Positions 8,921 to 18,171 of a stretch of 64,000 bases of DNA are shown one piece after another. The first letter of the stretch is position 1; each line of letters starts with the position of its first letter. The DNA is from Bacillus changyiensis (GTDB lineage Bacteria > Bacillota > Bacilli > Bacillales > Bacillaceae), in contig NZ_JAQFWW010000003.1 of NCBI RefSeq assembly GCF_027706145.1, positions 1 to 64,000 on the forward strand. The letters run 5' to 3'. The notes under the pieces were generated by a model, which searched no databases, was not told the DNA's origin, and saw nothing but the letters and a program-made list of their open reading frames with translations. Both the position numbers and the translations under genes were made by a program.

Positions 8921-9639
8921 AAAAATCCTCCAATAATTAGTTGCATGTTTTCAGCACGTTGTAAAAAATCTTCAATAGGTTCCCGAAACACTTGAACAAG
9001 CACAACAAGTGTATTCATCGCAACATGGGCAAAAATAGGAACAATAATTCTGTTTGTTCTAACGTATAAAAAGGCGAAAGTAAAGCCCATCGCTGTATAG
9101 ATTAAAATATGGGTAAAATCGAAATGCACAAGTGAAAACATGAAAGAACTGAACAAAGCAGCAATGAAAAAGTTTGTTTTTTCATAGATCACCCCAAACG
9201 CAATCTTTCTAAAAATGATTTCTTCCAAAATAGGACCGAGCAAAGAAGAGACGATAACCATTAGTGGCAATGTTTGAATGACTTCCATGATTTTTTGTGT
9301 ATTTTTCGATTCAGGATTAACACCGAATAATTTCATTTCAATCATTGCAGCAATGGATTGGGCAAACAGGGCGAGGAAAACGCCGCCAATCGCCCATAAT
9401 ATTGAAACTCCAGGTGATGCTTTCGGGCGGTTTCTGAGCGTTGTCTTCGGTAACGTTCTCAAGATGAGTAGCACGATCACAAGACAGAGTGAAAAGGCAA
9501 TGACAGACCAGACACCTACCCATGTAAGATACGTTTTCTGAGACATCTGACCTGTTCCTACTAGCCAGCTAGAAACGAGAAAGCTGATGAATTGCATGCC
9601 GACATATGTCAAAATAATATACCAATATTGTTTTCGCAA
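8917..9639 (-). CDS. ydiL: CPBP family intramembrane metalloprotease YdiL
   Basis: A 240-residue polytopic membrane protein of the CPBP (CAAX protease and bacteriocin-processing, Abi) family. The three signature motifs are visible: LEEIIFRK (EExxxR), FSLVHF (FxxxH) and HVAMN (HxxxN). These hold the glutamate and histidine residues of the active site. Six to seven hydrophobic helices are evident. The substrate is not known; family members process prenylated proteins or bacteriocins or act in immunity. It sits divergently from groESL with a 227-base gap containing the groES promoter. Confidence 0.87.
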   Translation of the reverse strand: MRKQYWYIILTYVGMQFISFLVSSWLVGTGQMSQKTYLTWVGVWSVIAFSLCLVIVLLILRTLPKTTLRNRPKASPGVSILWAIGGVFLALFAQSIAAMIEMKLFGVNPESKNTQKIMEVIQTLPLMVIVSSLLGPILEEIIFRKIAFGVIYEKTNFFIAALFSSFMFSLVHFDFTHILIYTAMGFTFAFLYVRTNRIIVPIFAHVAMNTLVVLVQVFREPIEDFLQRAENMQLIIGGFL

Positions 9640-9767
9640 GCCGTATGTACTCCTTTTTTAAAGTATAAAATAAACTATTTTTTTATTGTAACACACTCTT
9701 TTTAAATTATAGGCTAATAAAGAACACTAAGAAAATTGGCATTATGAAAATTTTTCATGCTTATCAC

Positions 9768-9796
9768 TTGAAATTGCCTGAGAGATTATTTATTAT
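9768..9796 (+). promoter_or_regulatory. Sigma-A promoter of groESL
   Basis: TTGAAA (9768-9773), a 17-base spacer and TATTAT (9791-9796). The CIRCE operator begins 10 bases after the -10 box, so the operator covers the transcription start. Confidence 0.82.
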
Positions 9797-9806
9797 AAGA
9801 ATTGTG

Positions 9807-9833
9807 TTAGCACTCATTGAGTGTGAGTGCTAA
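9807..9833 (+). promoter_or_regulatory. CIRCE operator (HrcA binding site)
   Basis: A perfect 9-bp inverted repeat TTAGCACTC / GAGTGCTAA separated by 9 bases. This is the consensus CIRCE element bound by the HrcA repressor. It places groESL in the class I heat-shock regulon, as in B. subtilis. hrcA itself is not in the window. Confidence 0.97.
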
Positions 9834-9867
9834 AATTACATATGAAAATATTGAGGAGGTTGTTTCA

Positions 9868-10152
9868 TTGTTAAAGCCATTAGGTGATCGCGTTGTCATT
9901 GAGCTCGTTGAGTCTGAAGAAAAAACTGCTAGCGGAATTGTACTTCCTGACTCCGCAAAAGAAAAGCCCCAAGAGGGTAAAGTGGTTGCTGCCGGTTCAG
10001 GCCGTGTATTAGAGAGCGGAGAGCGCGTTGCATTAGAAGTCAAAACAGGCGACCGCATTATCTTCTCAAAATATGCTGGTACCGAAGTGAAGTATGAAGG
10101 TGCTGATTACTTGATTTTACGTGAAAGTGACATTTTAGCTGTGATTGGCTAA
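9868..10152 (+). CDS. groES: Co-chaperonin GroES
   Basis: GroES is the 10-kDa lid of the GroEL folding chamber. The 94-residue product starts [10 protein letters not shown] from TTG 9868, with GAGGAGG 7 bases upstream. Longer readings from upstream would run through the CIRCE element. The mobile loop ([20 protein letters not shown]) and roof hairpin are present. It is the first gene of groESL, under CIRCE/HrcA control, and groEL follows after 44 bases. Confidence 0.97.
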   Translation: MLKPLGDRVVIELVESEEKTASGIVLPDSAKEKPQEGKVVAAGSGRVLESGERVALEVKTGDRIIFSKYAGTEVKYEGADYLILRESDILAVIG

Positions 10153-10181
10153 GCCATAAATAAATCTTTACACAATCTTGA

Positions 10182-11835
<1,654 letters not shown>

Positions 11836-11867
11836 AAGGTTTTCTTATCCTCTAAAGCATTATTGCC

Positions 11868-11891
11868 CACTTTTTTCCCACAGTGGAAATA
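11868..11891. repeat. Left arm-type repeat region of the att site
   Basis: The sequence ATTGCCCAC...TTCCCACAGTGG lies 33 bases inside the left att copy. Near the right copy, 16164-16238 contains TTGCCCACAGTGG and the inverted AGTGGGCAAT. Repeats of TGCCCAC just inside both att copies look like integrase arm-binding sites. This is inference from position and repetition. Confidence 0.5.
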
Positions 11892-12180
11892 TTAAAAGAA
11901 GCTTCTCATGAGTTTAGCAAACTTGTGGGAAGCTTCTTTTTTTGGCTTAGTAATATGCAAATAGATATTTTTAGTTGTATCATCATATGTGCCCCATGCG
12001 ATCCATAATTTGTTCTAGGCTAACCCCTGCTTCAGCAAGTAGAGATGTATGAGTGTGTCTCAATGAATGTGGTGTGGGTGCAGAGTTTAAACCAGCAATT
12101 TTAAGCAATCTTTTCATGCGTATCTGGATTAACTTCACATAAGGTGGATAGCCTGCATTTTCTTTATCTAGGTATAAAAA
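11892..12180 (-). pseudogene. Tyrosine recombinase (phage integrase), C-terminal relic
   Basis: On the minus strand the frame reads ...AGLNSAPTPHSLRHTHTSLL, then AEAGVSLEQIMDRMGH. The SLRHTH and MGH blocks are the Arg/His box of tyrosine recombinases. After MGH a frameshift moves to another frame that continues YDDTTKNIYLHITKPKKEA, the tyrosine nucleophile segment, and then ends ASHKFAKLMRSFF-stop at 11892. About 95 C-terminal residues remain; the N-terminal two thirds are missing and the relic joins a holin fragment near 12175. It lies next to the left att copy and points toward it, the usual place for an integrase. Confidence 0.88.
11894..11943 (+). terminator. Terminator downstream of groEL
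   Basis: AAAAGAAGCTTCTCATGAG pairs with CTTGTGGGAAGCTTCTTTT (19 bases each, few G-U pairs) around a 9-nt loop, followed by T's. It lies 60 bases after groEL. The same DNA encodes the C-terminal residues of the integrase relic on the other strand. It therefore arrived with the element and probably now terminates groESL. Confidence 0.8.
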
Positions 12181-12247
12181 TAACTATGTGACTAGCAAAA
12201 GTAAGAAACAAAAAGAAGTGTTAAAACAAAACGGACTAACAAAATGA
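12171..12247 (+). pseudogene. Phage holin (BhlB/SPP1 type), C-terminal relic
   Basis: The frame ending at the TGA of 12245 reads NNYVTSKSKKQKEVLKQNGL followed by TK-stop. This resembles the tail of SPbeta BhlB-type holins (NNYITAKGKKQK...). Only ~23 codons remain; the membrane-spanning part is lost at the junction with the integrase relic. A hairpin and the endolysin pseudogene follow, the normal holin-endolysin order. Confidence 0.72.
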
Positions 12248-12248
12248 T

Positions 12249-12277
12249 GGGCTGCCAAGAGGCAGTCTTTTTTTATT
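12249..12277 (+). terminator. Hairpin between holin relic and endolysin pseudogene
   Basis: GGCTGCC AAGA GGCAGTC followed by a T-run, immediately after the holin stop codon. Confidence 0.65.
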
Positions 12278-12297
12278 AAACAATAGGAGTGGTTTAA

Positions 12298-13120
12298 ATG
12301 GTAAAAGTCCGTGAAAAATTTTGTAACAGTCAATCGTTATACTCGTCCAGGTGTTAAATTATCAGGTGTTAAAGGAATTGTCATGCACTGGACAGCAACT
12401 CCTGGGGCATCTTCATTAAATGAACGCAACTATTTTAACAGTACATGTGTGGTCGATAAGCGTTACGCATCGGCCCATTATTTTGTAGACCGCAAAGAAG
12501 CGCAGTACATTATCCCTGAAAATGACTTATCATGCCCATGATGGGAACCGTTGTTATGTTAGTTTCTTAAAGCCAAACGCCAATCAAACAGCAATCAGTG
12601 TGGAAATGTGTGTGGAAAAAGACGGGGAAATCCACAGTGAAGCTGTTGAAAATGCGGCTGAACTAGTTGCAAAACTATGTAAGCGATACAGACTATCCAC
12701 AAGCAGAATCGTTCGTCATTACGATGTCACGTAAAAAAACTGTCCGGCTTCTTGGGTAAGTGATTCAAGTCAACTATCAGCATTTCGGAAAAAAGTTGAT
12801 AGCTTACTAGGAAATAAAACTGTCACAAAAACAAACGCATCTTCAAGTAGTAACAAGAAATTAGGATACCCGTTGCCTTCCGGTGTTTATAAACTTCAAA
12901 CTCCAATGATGAAAGGGGAAGCAGTTAAGCAGATTCAAGAAGCACTGGCGGGACTTCATTTTTACCCAGACAAAGGCGCGGAAAATAATGAGGTTGATGG
13001 TTACTATGGACCGAAGACAGAAGATGCGGTTAAGACGATTCCAATTGATGCATGGACTAGCTGCGGACGGTATTAATGGGTCAAAGACGAAGCTTGAGGC
13101 GTTTATTGAAGTAATTAAAA
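12298..13120 (+). pseudogene. Phage endolysin (N-acetylmuramoyl-L-alanine amidase), broken
   Basis: Pieces in changing frames rebuild an amidase: an Amidase_2-like catalytic half with MHWTATPG (zinc His) and SAHYFVDRK, a VRHYDVT-x-KNCPA motif, then a peptidoglycan-binding half (VDGYYGPKTEDAVKRFQ). Damage seen: a frameshift in an A-run just after the ATG at 12298 (~12315), another near 12525, and an in-frame TAA after VRHYDVT (~12732). A fourth lesion is a frameshift near 13035 inside the last repeat. A good ribosome site (AGGAGTGG) remains before the ATG. The enzyme would have cut the amide bond between muramic acid and L-alanine during phage lysis; it cannot be made now. Confidence 0.85.
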
Positions 13121-13160
13121 GGCCCTCAATATTGAGGGTCAACCAATTAAAGATGATATA

Positions 13161-13615
13161 ATAGTTTATTCTTTAAGGCCTTATTCAAATCATATACTTC
13201 AAAACAACTATAATCAAACGAATGAATCTCTAACTCTGTAAATTGATGTTGTATTCATTCATCTTCTTCGGTTTCTGGATATCCATTATCCCAGATAACT
13301 TTTTTACATTTTTTTATAGTGATAAATACCCCAAATCCAAATTGAACAACATGTTTTATCTATTATCTCTTTTGTAGAGAAATAATGCAGTAACTTTCTT
13401 TATTTTTCTGAAGATATATTACTAATTTCTAAAATACTAAAAATGACCAATCGTAGTCTCTTGTGATCATAATATAAGAGAAGAATAGATAATGATCAAA
13501 ATGATCATAAAGACCTATTATTTTTAGTAGTAAATGAAACTTTTCATCTATTACATTTTAGGTCTTTTGGATGTTAAAATCGTTATGATATTACATAGGA
13601 GGTATTGGAAAGAAG
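13161..13615. other. Gene-free AT-rich stretch inside the prophage remnant
   Basis: No reading frame here is convincing on either strand. A short hairpin CCCTCAATATTGAGGG (13123-13138) closes the endolysin region just before it. The only other structure I see is the long imperfect hairpin at 13509-13567. Confidence 0.6.
13509..13567. repeat. Long imperfect hairpin upstream of the secreted cargo gene
   Basis: AAAGACCTA at the left pairs with TAGGTCTTT at the right, and GTAGTAAATGAAA pairs with TTTCATCTATTAC (two mismatches) inside it. It lies ~50 bases before the start of the next gene and could act as terminator or leader structure. Confidence 0.5.
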
Positions 13616-14365
13616 ATGAAAAAACTTTTAATTACATTTTGTGTAGCTGTACCGCTAGTTTTTACCGGTGTGACAAATTTAAAGGCGGCTGAATCTCCTA
13701 ACTCGGAAACTATTAACTACATATTAAAAATGAATCCGGGTCTTACTAAGGGAGAGTTAATGAATTCAGCAAAGCAAGCTGCAAAACAAAGTAAAAAATC
13801 AACTGAACAAGTACTTAATGAAGTAAAAAGTGAACTTAAAAAACAAGAAAACTTAACCAGAAATGAAGAAGCCAAAAGTATCACTTTTAGTGCAGCAGGT
13901 AGTAGTAGTAGTAGTAGTGGGTCAAAAAAACAGATAGGTACTAGTTCAAAAGGAAACATTTTTTATACTCCAGCTGCTACTATTGGAGTTCAACACGGAC
14001 ATGTAGGAATGTACTATACATCTAATACGATTGTTGAGTCTGTTAAAGGAGGCGTTAGAGCTATAAAAACCAATAGAGTATTTGTAGAAAGAAATGCTGT
14101 TGTTAAATCAGTTAAAGTCTCTAAGAATAAAAAGTACAATTCAGTTAATTGGGGAAAAAGTCGTGTAGGGAAAGATGGTTACTCAGGTAATTTTGTAACT
14201 AATAGAATAACAAGTCATTATGGTGCTAAAAACTGCTCAAAATTAGTATGGTCAGCTTTTAAAATGAAAGCAGGTATTGACATGGATAAAAACAAAGGCT
14301 ATGGTGTTTATCCAAAAGATATTCGAGACTCTTCTTATACTAAATTTGTTAGAAGAGTAGATTAA
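13616..14365 (+). CDS. Secreted protein with permuted papain-like (YiiX/NlpC-type) features
   Basis: A 249-residue protein with a signal peptide (MKKLLITF..., cleavage probably near LKA-AE at ~24). A Lys-rich helical region and a Ser linker (~residues 97-103) follow. The C-terminal domain contains GHVGMYY (His, ~124) and KNCSKLVW (Cys, ~217). The order His first, Cys late is that of permuted NlpC/P60 (YiiX/YycO-like) amidases that act on cell wall or lipids. Assignment to that fold is inference from two short motifs. A TAGGAGG ribosome site precedes ATG. The gene is intact amid decayed phage genes and AT-rich, suggesting recent cargo. A small hairpin CTCCCTAA/TTAGGGAG follows at 14374-14395. 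Confidence 0.7.
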   Translation: MKKLLITFCVAVPLVFTGVTNLKAAESPNSETINYILKMNPGLTKGELMNSAKQAAKQSKKSTEQVLNEVKSELKKQENLTRNEEAKSITFSAAGSSSSSSGSKKQIGTSSKGNIFYTPAATIGVQHGHVGMYYTSNTIVESVKGGVRAIKTNRVFVERNAVVKSVKVSKNKKYNSVNWGKSRVGKDGYSGNFVTNRITSHYGAKNCSKLVWSAFKMKAGIDMDKNKGYGVYPKDIRDSSYTKFVRRVD

Positions 14366-14415
14366 ATTGTTGGCTCCCTAAGTCAAATTAGGGAGTTATC
14401 TTAATATTTTAGGAG

Positions 14416-15615
14416 TTGAATATTAAAATTGAAAAAAAAAAATTGTATATTATAGGATCGATTCTTATTGTAAGTGTTATGATAGGTGTTATTGCATACT
14501 ATTATACTAATATGAATTCAGTAGAAAAAGGATATGAAATTGAAAACAAAAAAAACTTTTTAAATGATAAAGTTGCAGCAGTATATTATTCTGGTTCAGC
14601 TTATACTCCACAAGAGGGTAGCTACACTGTTTACATTGATAAAAAAGGTGTTGCATCAGCTGTAAGAGGAGATGCAATTGAAGTAGGTACGATTGCTCAA
14701 GGGAAAAATTTTGTAGTTAGGCAGAATGAAAAAGAGGTATTAATGATTGGTGGAAATTTGAAGAAATTCCCAATTAAACATAAAGTACATACAAGTTATG
14801 GGCAGTCATCAGGTTATCTAAACAAAACAAATCTTTTTTATTTCATTAATAATCAAGGATTTGGGGAAAAACAATACAATAGTTTAATTCGATGGGGAAA
14901 TCAGAATAACTTTCGTGAAAAAATAATTCCTGGATATTATGTAAGCACTGGAAACGATGAAGAAAATATTTATGTAATCACTGAGGATATGGACACGGGC
15001 AAGGTTAATTTTCAGTCTATCAATGTAAGTGAAAAAAAAGTTTTTTTAAATAAAAGAATACCTATTACTGGCTTAAAAGATGGCAATTGGAGTATTGCTT
15101 CACAGATTTTAATAAATAAAGGATTGGCATATTTTATAGTTGATAATCAATCTGATGAATCCAAAAAAATACAATTAAAAATTGCTATTGTTGATATAAA
15201 GAACCAGAAGTTTAAAGGAACATATCCTTTAGGTACTTATAATATTCCAATTGAGATCTCAAACCTTGCTAGCCAGTTTACAACAAATAATTTTATCATT
15301 AAAGATCACAAGTTGTATCATCTAGCCGCAAATTCATATCTCTATACTTTTGACTTAAAAAAGATGCAAGTAGCAGAGAGTTATCCATTAACAAGGTCAA
15401 CGAAATTTGAAGATCAAGCTGATATGACCTATTTTGGAGACTCTGAAATCTTCTTGTTAGAGAAAAGAGAATCTGGAAATTTTGAGATTAATTCTTATTC
15501 ATATGAAAACGGAAAAAAAATAAAAACGATACCTATTAAAGGGCTTGAGAAAATAGTGAATAAACATAATGTATTTCAATATGATTTCTTCATGATAAAT
15601 AGGAATCGAGAATAA
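14416..15615 (+). CDS. Membrane-anchored extracellular protein of unknown function
   Basis: About 399 residues: a short basic start, one membrane helix (~residues 10-28) and a large polar extracellular domain rich in Tyr, Asn and Lys with regular beta-strand-like spacing, possibly a propeller. I recognise no family. The start is unclear: the AGGAG site (14411-14415) directly abuts TTG 14416. A better-placed TTG at 14429 is out of frame only because the following A-tract has 11 A's; 9 or 12 would restore it. It lies 50 bases after the secreted cargo gene, is equally AT-rich, and the two may work together. Confidence 0.6.
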   Translation: MNIKIEKKKLYIIGSILIVSVMIGVIAYYYTNMNSVEKGYEIENKKNFLNDKVAAVYYSGSAYTPQEGSYTVYIDKKGVASAVRGDAIEVGTIAQGKNFVVRQNEKEVLMIGGNLKKFPIKHKVHTSYGQSSGYLNKTNLFYFINNQGFGEKQYNSLIRWGNQNNFREKIIPGYYVSTGNDEENIYVITEDMDTGKVNFQSINVSEKKVFLNKRIPITGLKDGNWSIASQILINKGLAYFIVDNQSDESKKIQLKIAIVDIKNQKFKGTYPLGTYNIPIEISNLASQFTTNNFIIKDHKLYHLAANSYLYTFDLKKMQVAESYPLTRSTKFEDQADMTYFGDSEIFLLEKRESGNFEINSYSYENGKKIKTIPIKGLEKIVNKHNVFQYDFFMINRNRE

Positions 15616-15870
15616 CAGATATGGGTTGTCTTTAAAATTTTACTGTACTACCTTCTTGGTTGATTAGTCAGGCAAAAGGACTGTTCGATAGTTAAATTTC
15701 TAATTCAATCATTATTTATCAAAAATCAATGAAGACTATTTACGAGATTATTTTAAGAGCCGACAAACAAGGACACTATTACAACTGAAAATATCCTTGC
15801 TGTTTCTCGCGTGAGTTACAAATGAGTCTAGATTAGGCGTAACATTACAGAATAGAGCAATTAAAATTTA

Positions 15871-15908
15871 ATTTGAAGCCCAACTCTAATGAGAAGGGCT
15901 TTTTTCGT
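15871..15908 (+). terminator. Hairpin in the right part of the prophage remnant
   Basis: AAGCCC and GGGCTT flank a 13-base loop, with a following T-run. It would terminate the cargo transcript, though it lies ~260 bases after the last stop codon. Confidence 0.5.
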
Positions 15909-15928
15909 ATCCTATTTGAATAGTTTAC

Positions 15929-16093
15929 CTAACAATTTCCTGTCGTTTTTCCGGTAGTACGACGGGCGATGCGTTTCCCTACTTTCCCTTGTTTAACCGC
16001 ATTGACATCTCCTAAAATTTTAGCCGACTGTACATTGCTGATCTGACTTTGTTGATGCTCTTTTTTACACGTCCCTTTTTTGTGTTGTTGATT
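15929..16093 (-). pseudogene. Relic of a small phage protein
   Basis: A minus-strand frame without start codon reads NVQSAKILGDVNAVKQGKVG then KRIARRTTGKTTGNC-stop. The basic KRIARR-x-TGK tail resembles small basic proteins encoded near the lysis genes of Bacillus prophages. No ATG/GTG/TTG with a ribosome site is present and the family is not certain. Confidence 0.45.
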
Positions 16094-16163
16094 TAATTAT
16101 ATTAAAGATAAAATGAATGATTTGTTTATCTTTTAGCCTTTTCCGATTTATGATTGAGATCAG

Positions 16164-16238
16164 AACATTGCCCCACCATTTGCCCACAGTGGGGGAGATT
16201 TTCTTATGTTTTTGCTTATTTTTAGTGGGCAATAAGAA
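16164..16238. repeat. Right arm-type repeat region of the att site
   Basis: Contains TTGCCCACAGTGGGG and, 45 bases on, the inverted AGTGGGCAAT. The same words occur just inside the left att copy. Likely integrase-binding arms left from the prophage ends. Confidence 0.5.
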
Positions 16239-16307
16239 CAACTGAAAATTCTTGTGTTATAAGGGATTAACAGGGTTCAAAGGGTTTTAAAGGGCAGTTA
16301 GTGCAGA

Positions 16308-16327
16308 AATGGGCGGCATGATGTAAT
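16308..16327 (+). repeat. att-like direct repeat, right copy
   Basis: AATGGGCGGCATGATGTAAT, identical to the 3' end of groEL at 11816-11835, but not part of any gene here. It marks the right boundary of the ~4.5-kb remnant and would have been the original groEL end before insertion. Confidence 0.85.
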
Positions 16328-16337
16328 TAAACGGATA

Positions 16338-16361
16338 AAACCCTTGATATACCAAGGGTTT
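16338..16361. repeat. Perfect 9-bp inverted repeat beside the right att copy
   Basis: AAACCCTTG ATATAC CAAGGGTTT, ten bases outside the right att copy. It has no T-run on the plus strand, so it may be a recombinase or regulator site rather than a terminator. Confidence 0.55.
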
Positions 16362-16436
16362 GACTGTTGATTTCATCTGAAATGCTCAAAAAAATAACAT
16401 TTTAATAACATTTCTTTATGAAATCCCAATATTGAG

Positions 16437-16483
16437 GATGTTTCCGAAAGTCTTTTGGACTTTTTGTGAAGCATCTTTTTTTA
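16437..16483 (+). terminator. Probable ancestral groESL terminator
   Basis: GATGTTTCCGAAAGTC and GGACTTTTTGTGAAGCATC form an imperfect stem followed by TTTTTTT. It lies ~110 bases downstream of the right att copy, where the groESL terminator would be before insertion. Confidence 0.5.
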
Positions 16484-16641
16484 TTTTTGCTTCTGTTCAG
16501 ATGCTATCTCATTGAAAAACTTTGTTTATTGATTTAGAAATAAGATTAACTTCTAAAGAAGATGCATAAACTAAAAAATCCGACTGTTTATATCAGTCGA
16601 GTCCATTGTACAAAGTGACCATCAAGGGGCTGGCTCTTTTT

Positions 16642-16689
16642 AAATAGACCTTTCCCTTTAAGTTTCGAGGCTCAAGGGAAGGTCTATTT
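16642..16689. repeat. Strong hairpin (16 bp) in gene-free DNA
   Basis: AAATAGACCTTTCCCTT pairs with AAGGGAAGGTCTATTT (one bulged T) around a 15-nt loop. No convincing gene ends here. Confidence 0.6.
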
Positions 16690-16697
16690 CGTATAAT

Positions 16698-16733
16698 AAG
16701 GTCAATTAAGTTTAACTTAATTGACCTTTTTTC
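16698..16733. terminator. Perfect hairpin with T-run, second of a tandem pair
   Basis: AAGGTCAATTAAG TTTAA CTTAATTGACCTT followed by TTTT. Nine bases behind the previous hairpin. A near-copy of the stem occurs at 51254-51293 after the signal peptidase gene. Confidence 0.65.
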
Positions 16734-17034
16734 ATGACTAGTCTTAAATAAAGATAGCCGGCCAAAGCGAGGAGGTCTATGAAACCACAGAATTCCTTCG
16801 AAAAACTGTTCGAACTGTTCGCCTCCTACTTGTTGAAGCAGTTTTTCGCCCAAAGAACTTATTCGTATCAAAATAAAAGACTTTTAGCTGTCGGATTGAT
16901 AACGGGAGATTCAGGGGATGAATTTCCACTGTAACCAAAACAGCATTCCTTTGCCCCAGTTACTCCTTTCATTTCTACCAGTTTATTATCATAAAAACGG
17001 AGTTTCAACAGTTGCTGTAACCCCACTATTTCGA
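16734..17034. other. Stretch without a supported gene
   Basis: Both strands hold short open frames, including a minus-strand one of 92 codons (16593-16871) running through both hairpins and a plus-strand one starting after GAGGAGG near 16780. Neither gives a recognisable product. The DNA may be relic sequence. Confidence 0.5.
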
Positions 17035-17886
17035 TCAAACCTCTCTAGAAACAACAGGAACCCAAAGTTCATGTTTCGGTTTATGCTTTGGCGGGTAATA
17101 GCATTCGATACAGGGAAAGTCAGCTAGTTCGTAACTAGAAGTAGGAAGCCATTCAGAATATAAACGTTTCCATGCGTCTACTATATTCGGGAAAACGGCC
17201 CAAGTGCTGTGGGTAATGACGATGCTCTCCATATCGCTTGGAGCGTCACCATCATATCGTATTCCCATAAAATAAGTAAATTCTTCGTCTGTTATGGCTG
17301 CTTCTTTTCCGCAAACCCCTAGAAGGCTTTCAAGTGTACATTTTGGATTTTCCCATGACATATCAATTAGCTTTTGCATAAAGCCATCCTTTTTGGCGGT
17401 ATTCCAAAGTGTAGGAATGGTTTTAAAAGCTTTGCTCGTTTTCACTGGAACTCCTTTTCCGATTAGTTTTAATTCAAAATCAAGATTTTCAATTCTATAC
17501 TCCATTTCAATGTCTCCTTTTATTGAAATTTGAAAGGAGATTTTTGGAAAGGCTTTTAGCTGTATTCCTTTATTGCGAGCCTCAGATGGTTTTAATCCAA
17601 GCGTTTTTTGAAAAGCACGTGAAAACGAGTCGGCAGAATCATATCCATATTTCACCGCGAGGTCAACAATCCGAATATCGCTTTTTTGTAATTCAAACGC
17701 TGCAAGTGTTAGGCGTCTGCGTCTTATATATTCTGAAAGTGATATTCCTGATAATGCTGAAAACATCCTTGAAAAATGATACTCCGAACATAAAGCGGCT
17801 TGTGCTAGCTTTTTGTAATCGATCTCGTGATCTAGATGGTCTTCAATGTAATCCAATGCGTTATTCATTCTCTCTAGCCAATCCAT
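17035..17886 (-). CDS. AraC-family regulator with GyrI-like effector domain
   Basis: A 283-residue regulator. Residues ~1-105 form the AraC/XylS DNA-binding domain with two helix-turn-helices (ALCSEYHFSRMFSALSG, and VKYGYDSADSFSRAFQKTLG). Residues ~125-283 resemble the GyrI-like/effector-binding (AraE_bind) domain that binds small hydrophobic or aromatic ligands in Rob and BmrR. Start at 17886: AAAGGAGCAAC lies just upstream; a start at 17904 would overlap it. No obvious target is adjacent; the neighbour on the other side is divergently transcribed (Ca2+ ATPase), so that promoter region is a candidate target. Ligand unknown. Confidence 0.83.
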   Translation of the reverse strand: MDWLERMNNALDYIEDHLDHEIDYKKLAQAALCSEYHFSRMFSALSGISLSEYIRRRRLTLAAFELQKSDIRIVDLAVKYGYDSADSFSRAFQKTLGLKPSEARNKGIQLKAFPKISFQISIKGDIEMEYRIENLDFELKLIGKGVPVKTSKAFKTIPTLWNTAKKDGFMQKLIDMSWENPKCTLESLLGVCGKEAAITDEEFTYFMGIRYDGDAPSDMESIVITHSTWAVFPNIVDAWKRLYSEWLPTSSYELADFPCIECYYPPKHKPKHELWVPVVSREV

Positions 17887-18171
17887 AATTGTTGCTCCTT
17901 TCAATATCTAATATAAAGAAAAAGGATGTTTTCTGTCCGACATTTCCTGCCCAAATATGTCGGATTTTCACTACCAATAGCGTATTCTAGGACCTTAAGT
18001 GTGTTTCCTTCTTTTAAAATTGAAAATATGTTTTCCCAGTAAAAGCAGGATTAGTGGGGTGTGTTAGTGAACTTTTTAGCTGTGAAGTCTAAAAATGCAA
18101 GTTAGTATGATATTGACTCAATTGTGAAAAATACTAATTAAAATCAACTTGATAAGGAGGGAAAGTGGGAA

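Noticed and set aside
12861-13142. Minus-strand open frame of 93 codons opposite the endolysin
   Set aside because: The plus strand gives recognisable peptidoglycan-binding motifs; the minus frame gives none.
16593-16871. Minus-strand open frame of 92 codons
   Set aside because: It reads through two strong hairpins, has no clear ribosome site and no recognisable product; kept only as part of a gene-free stretch.
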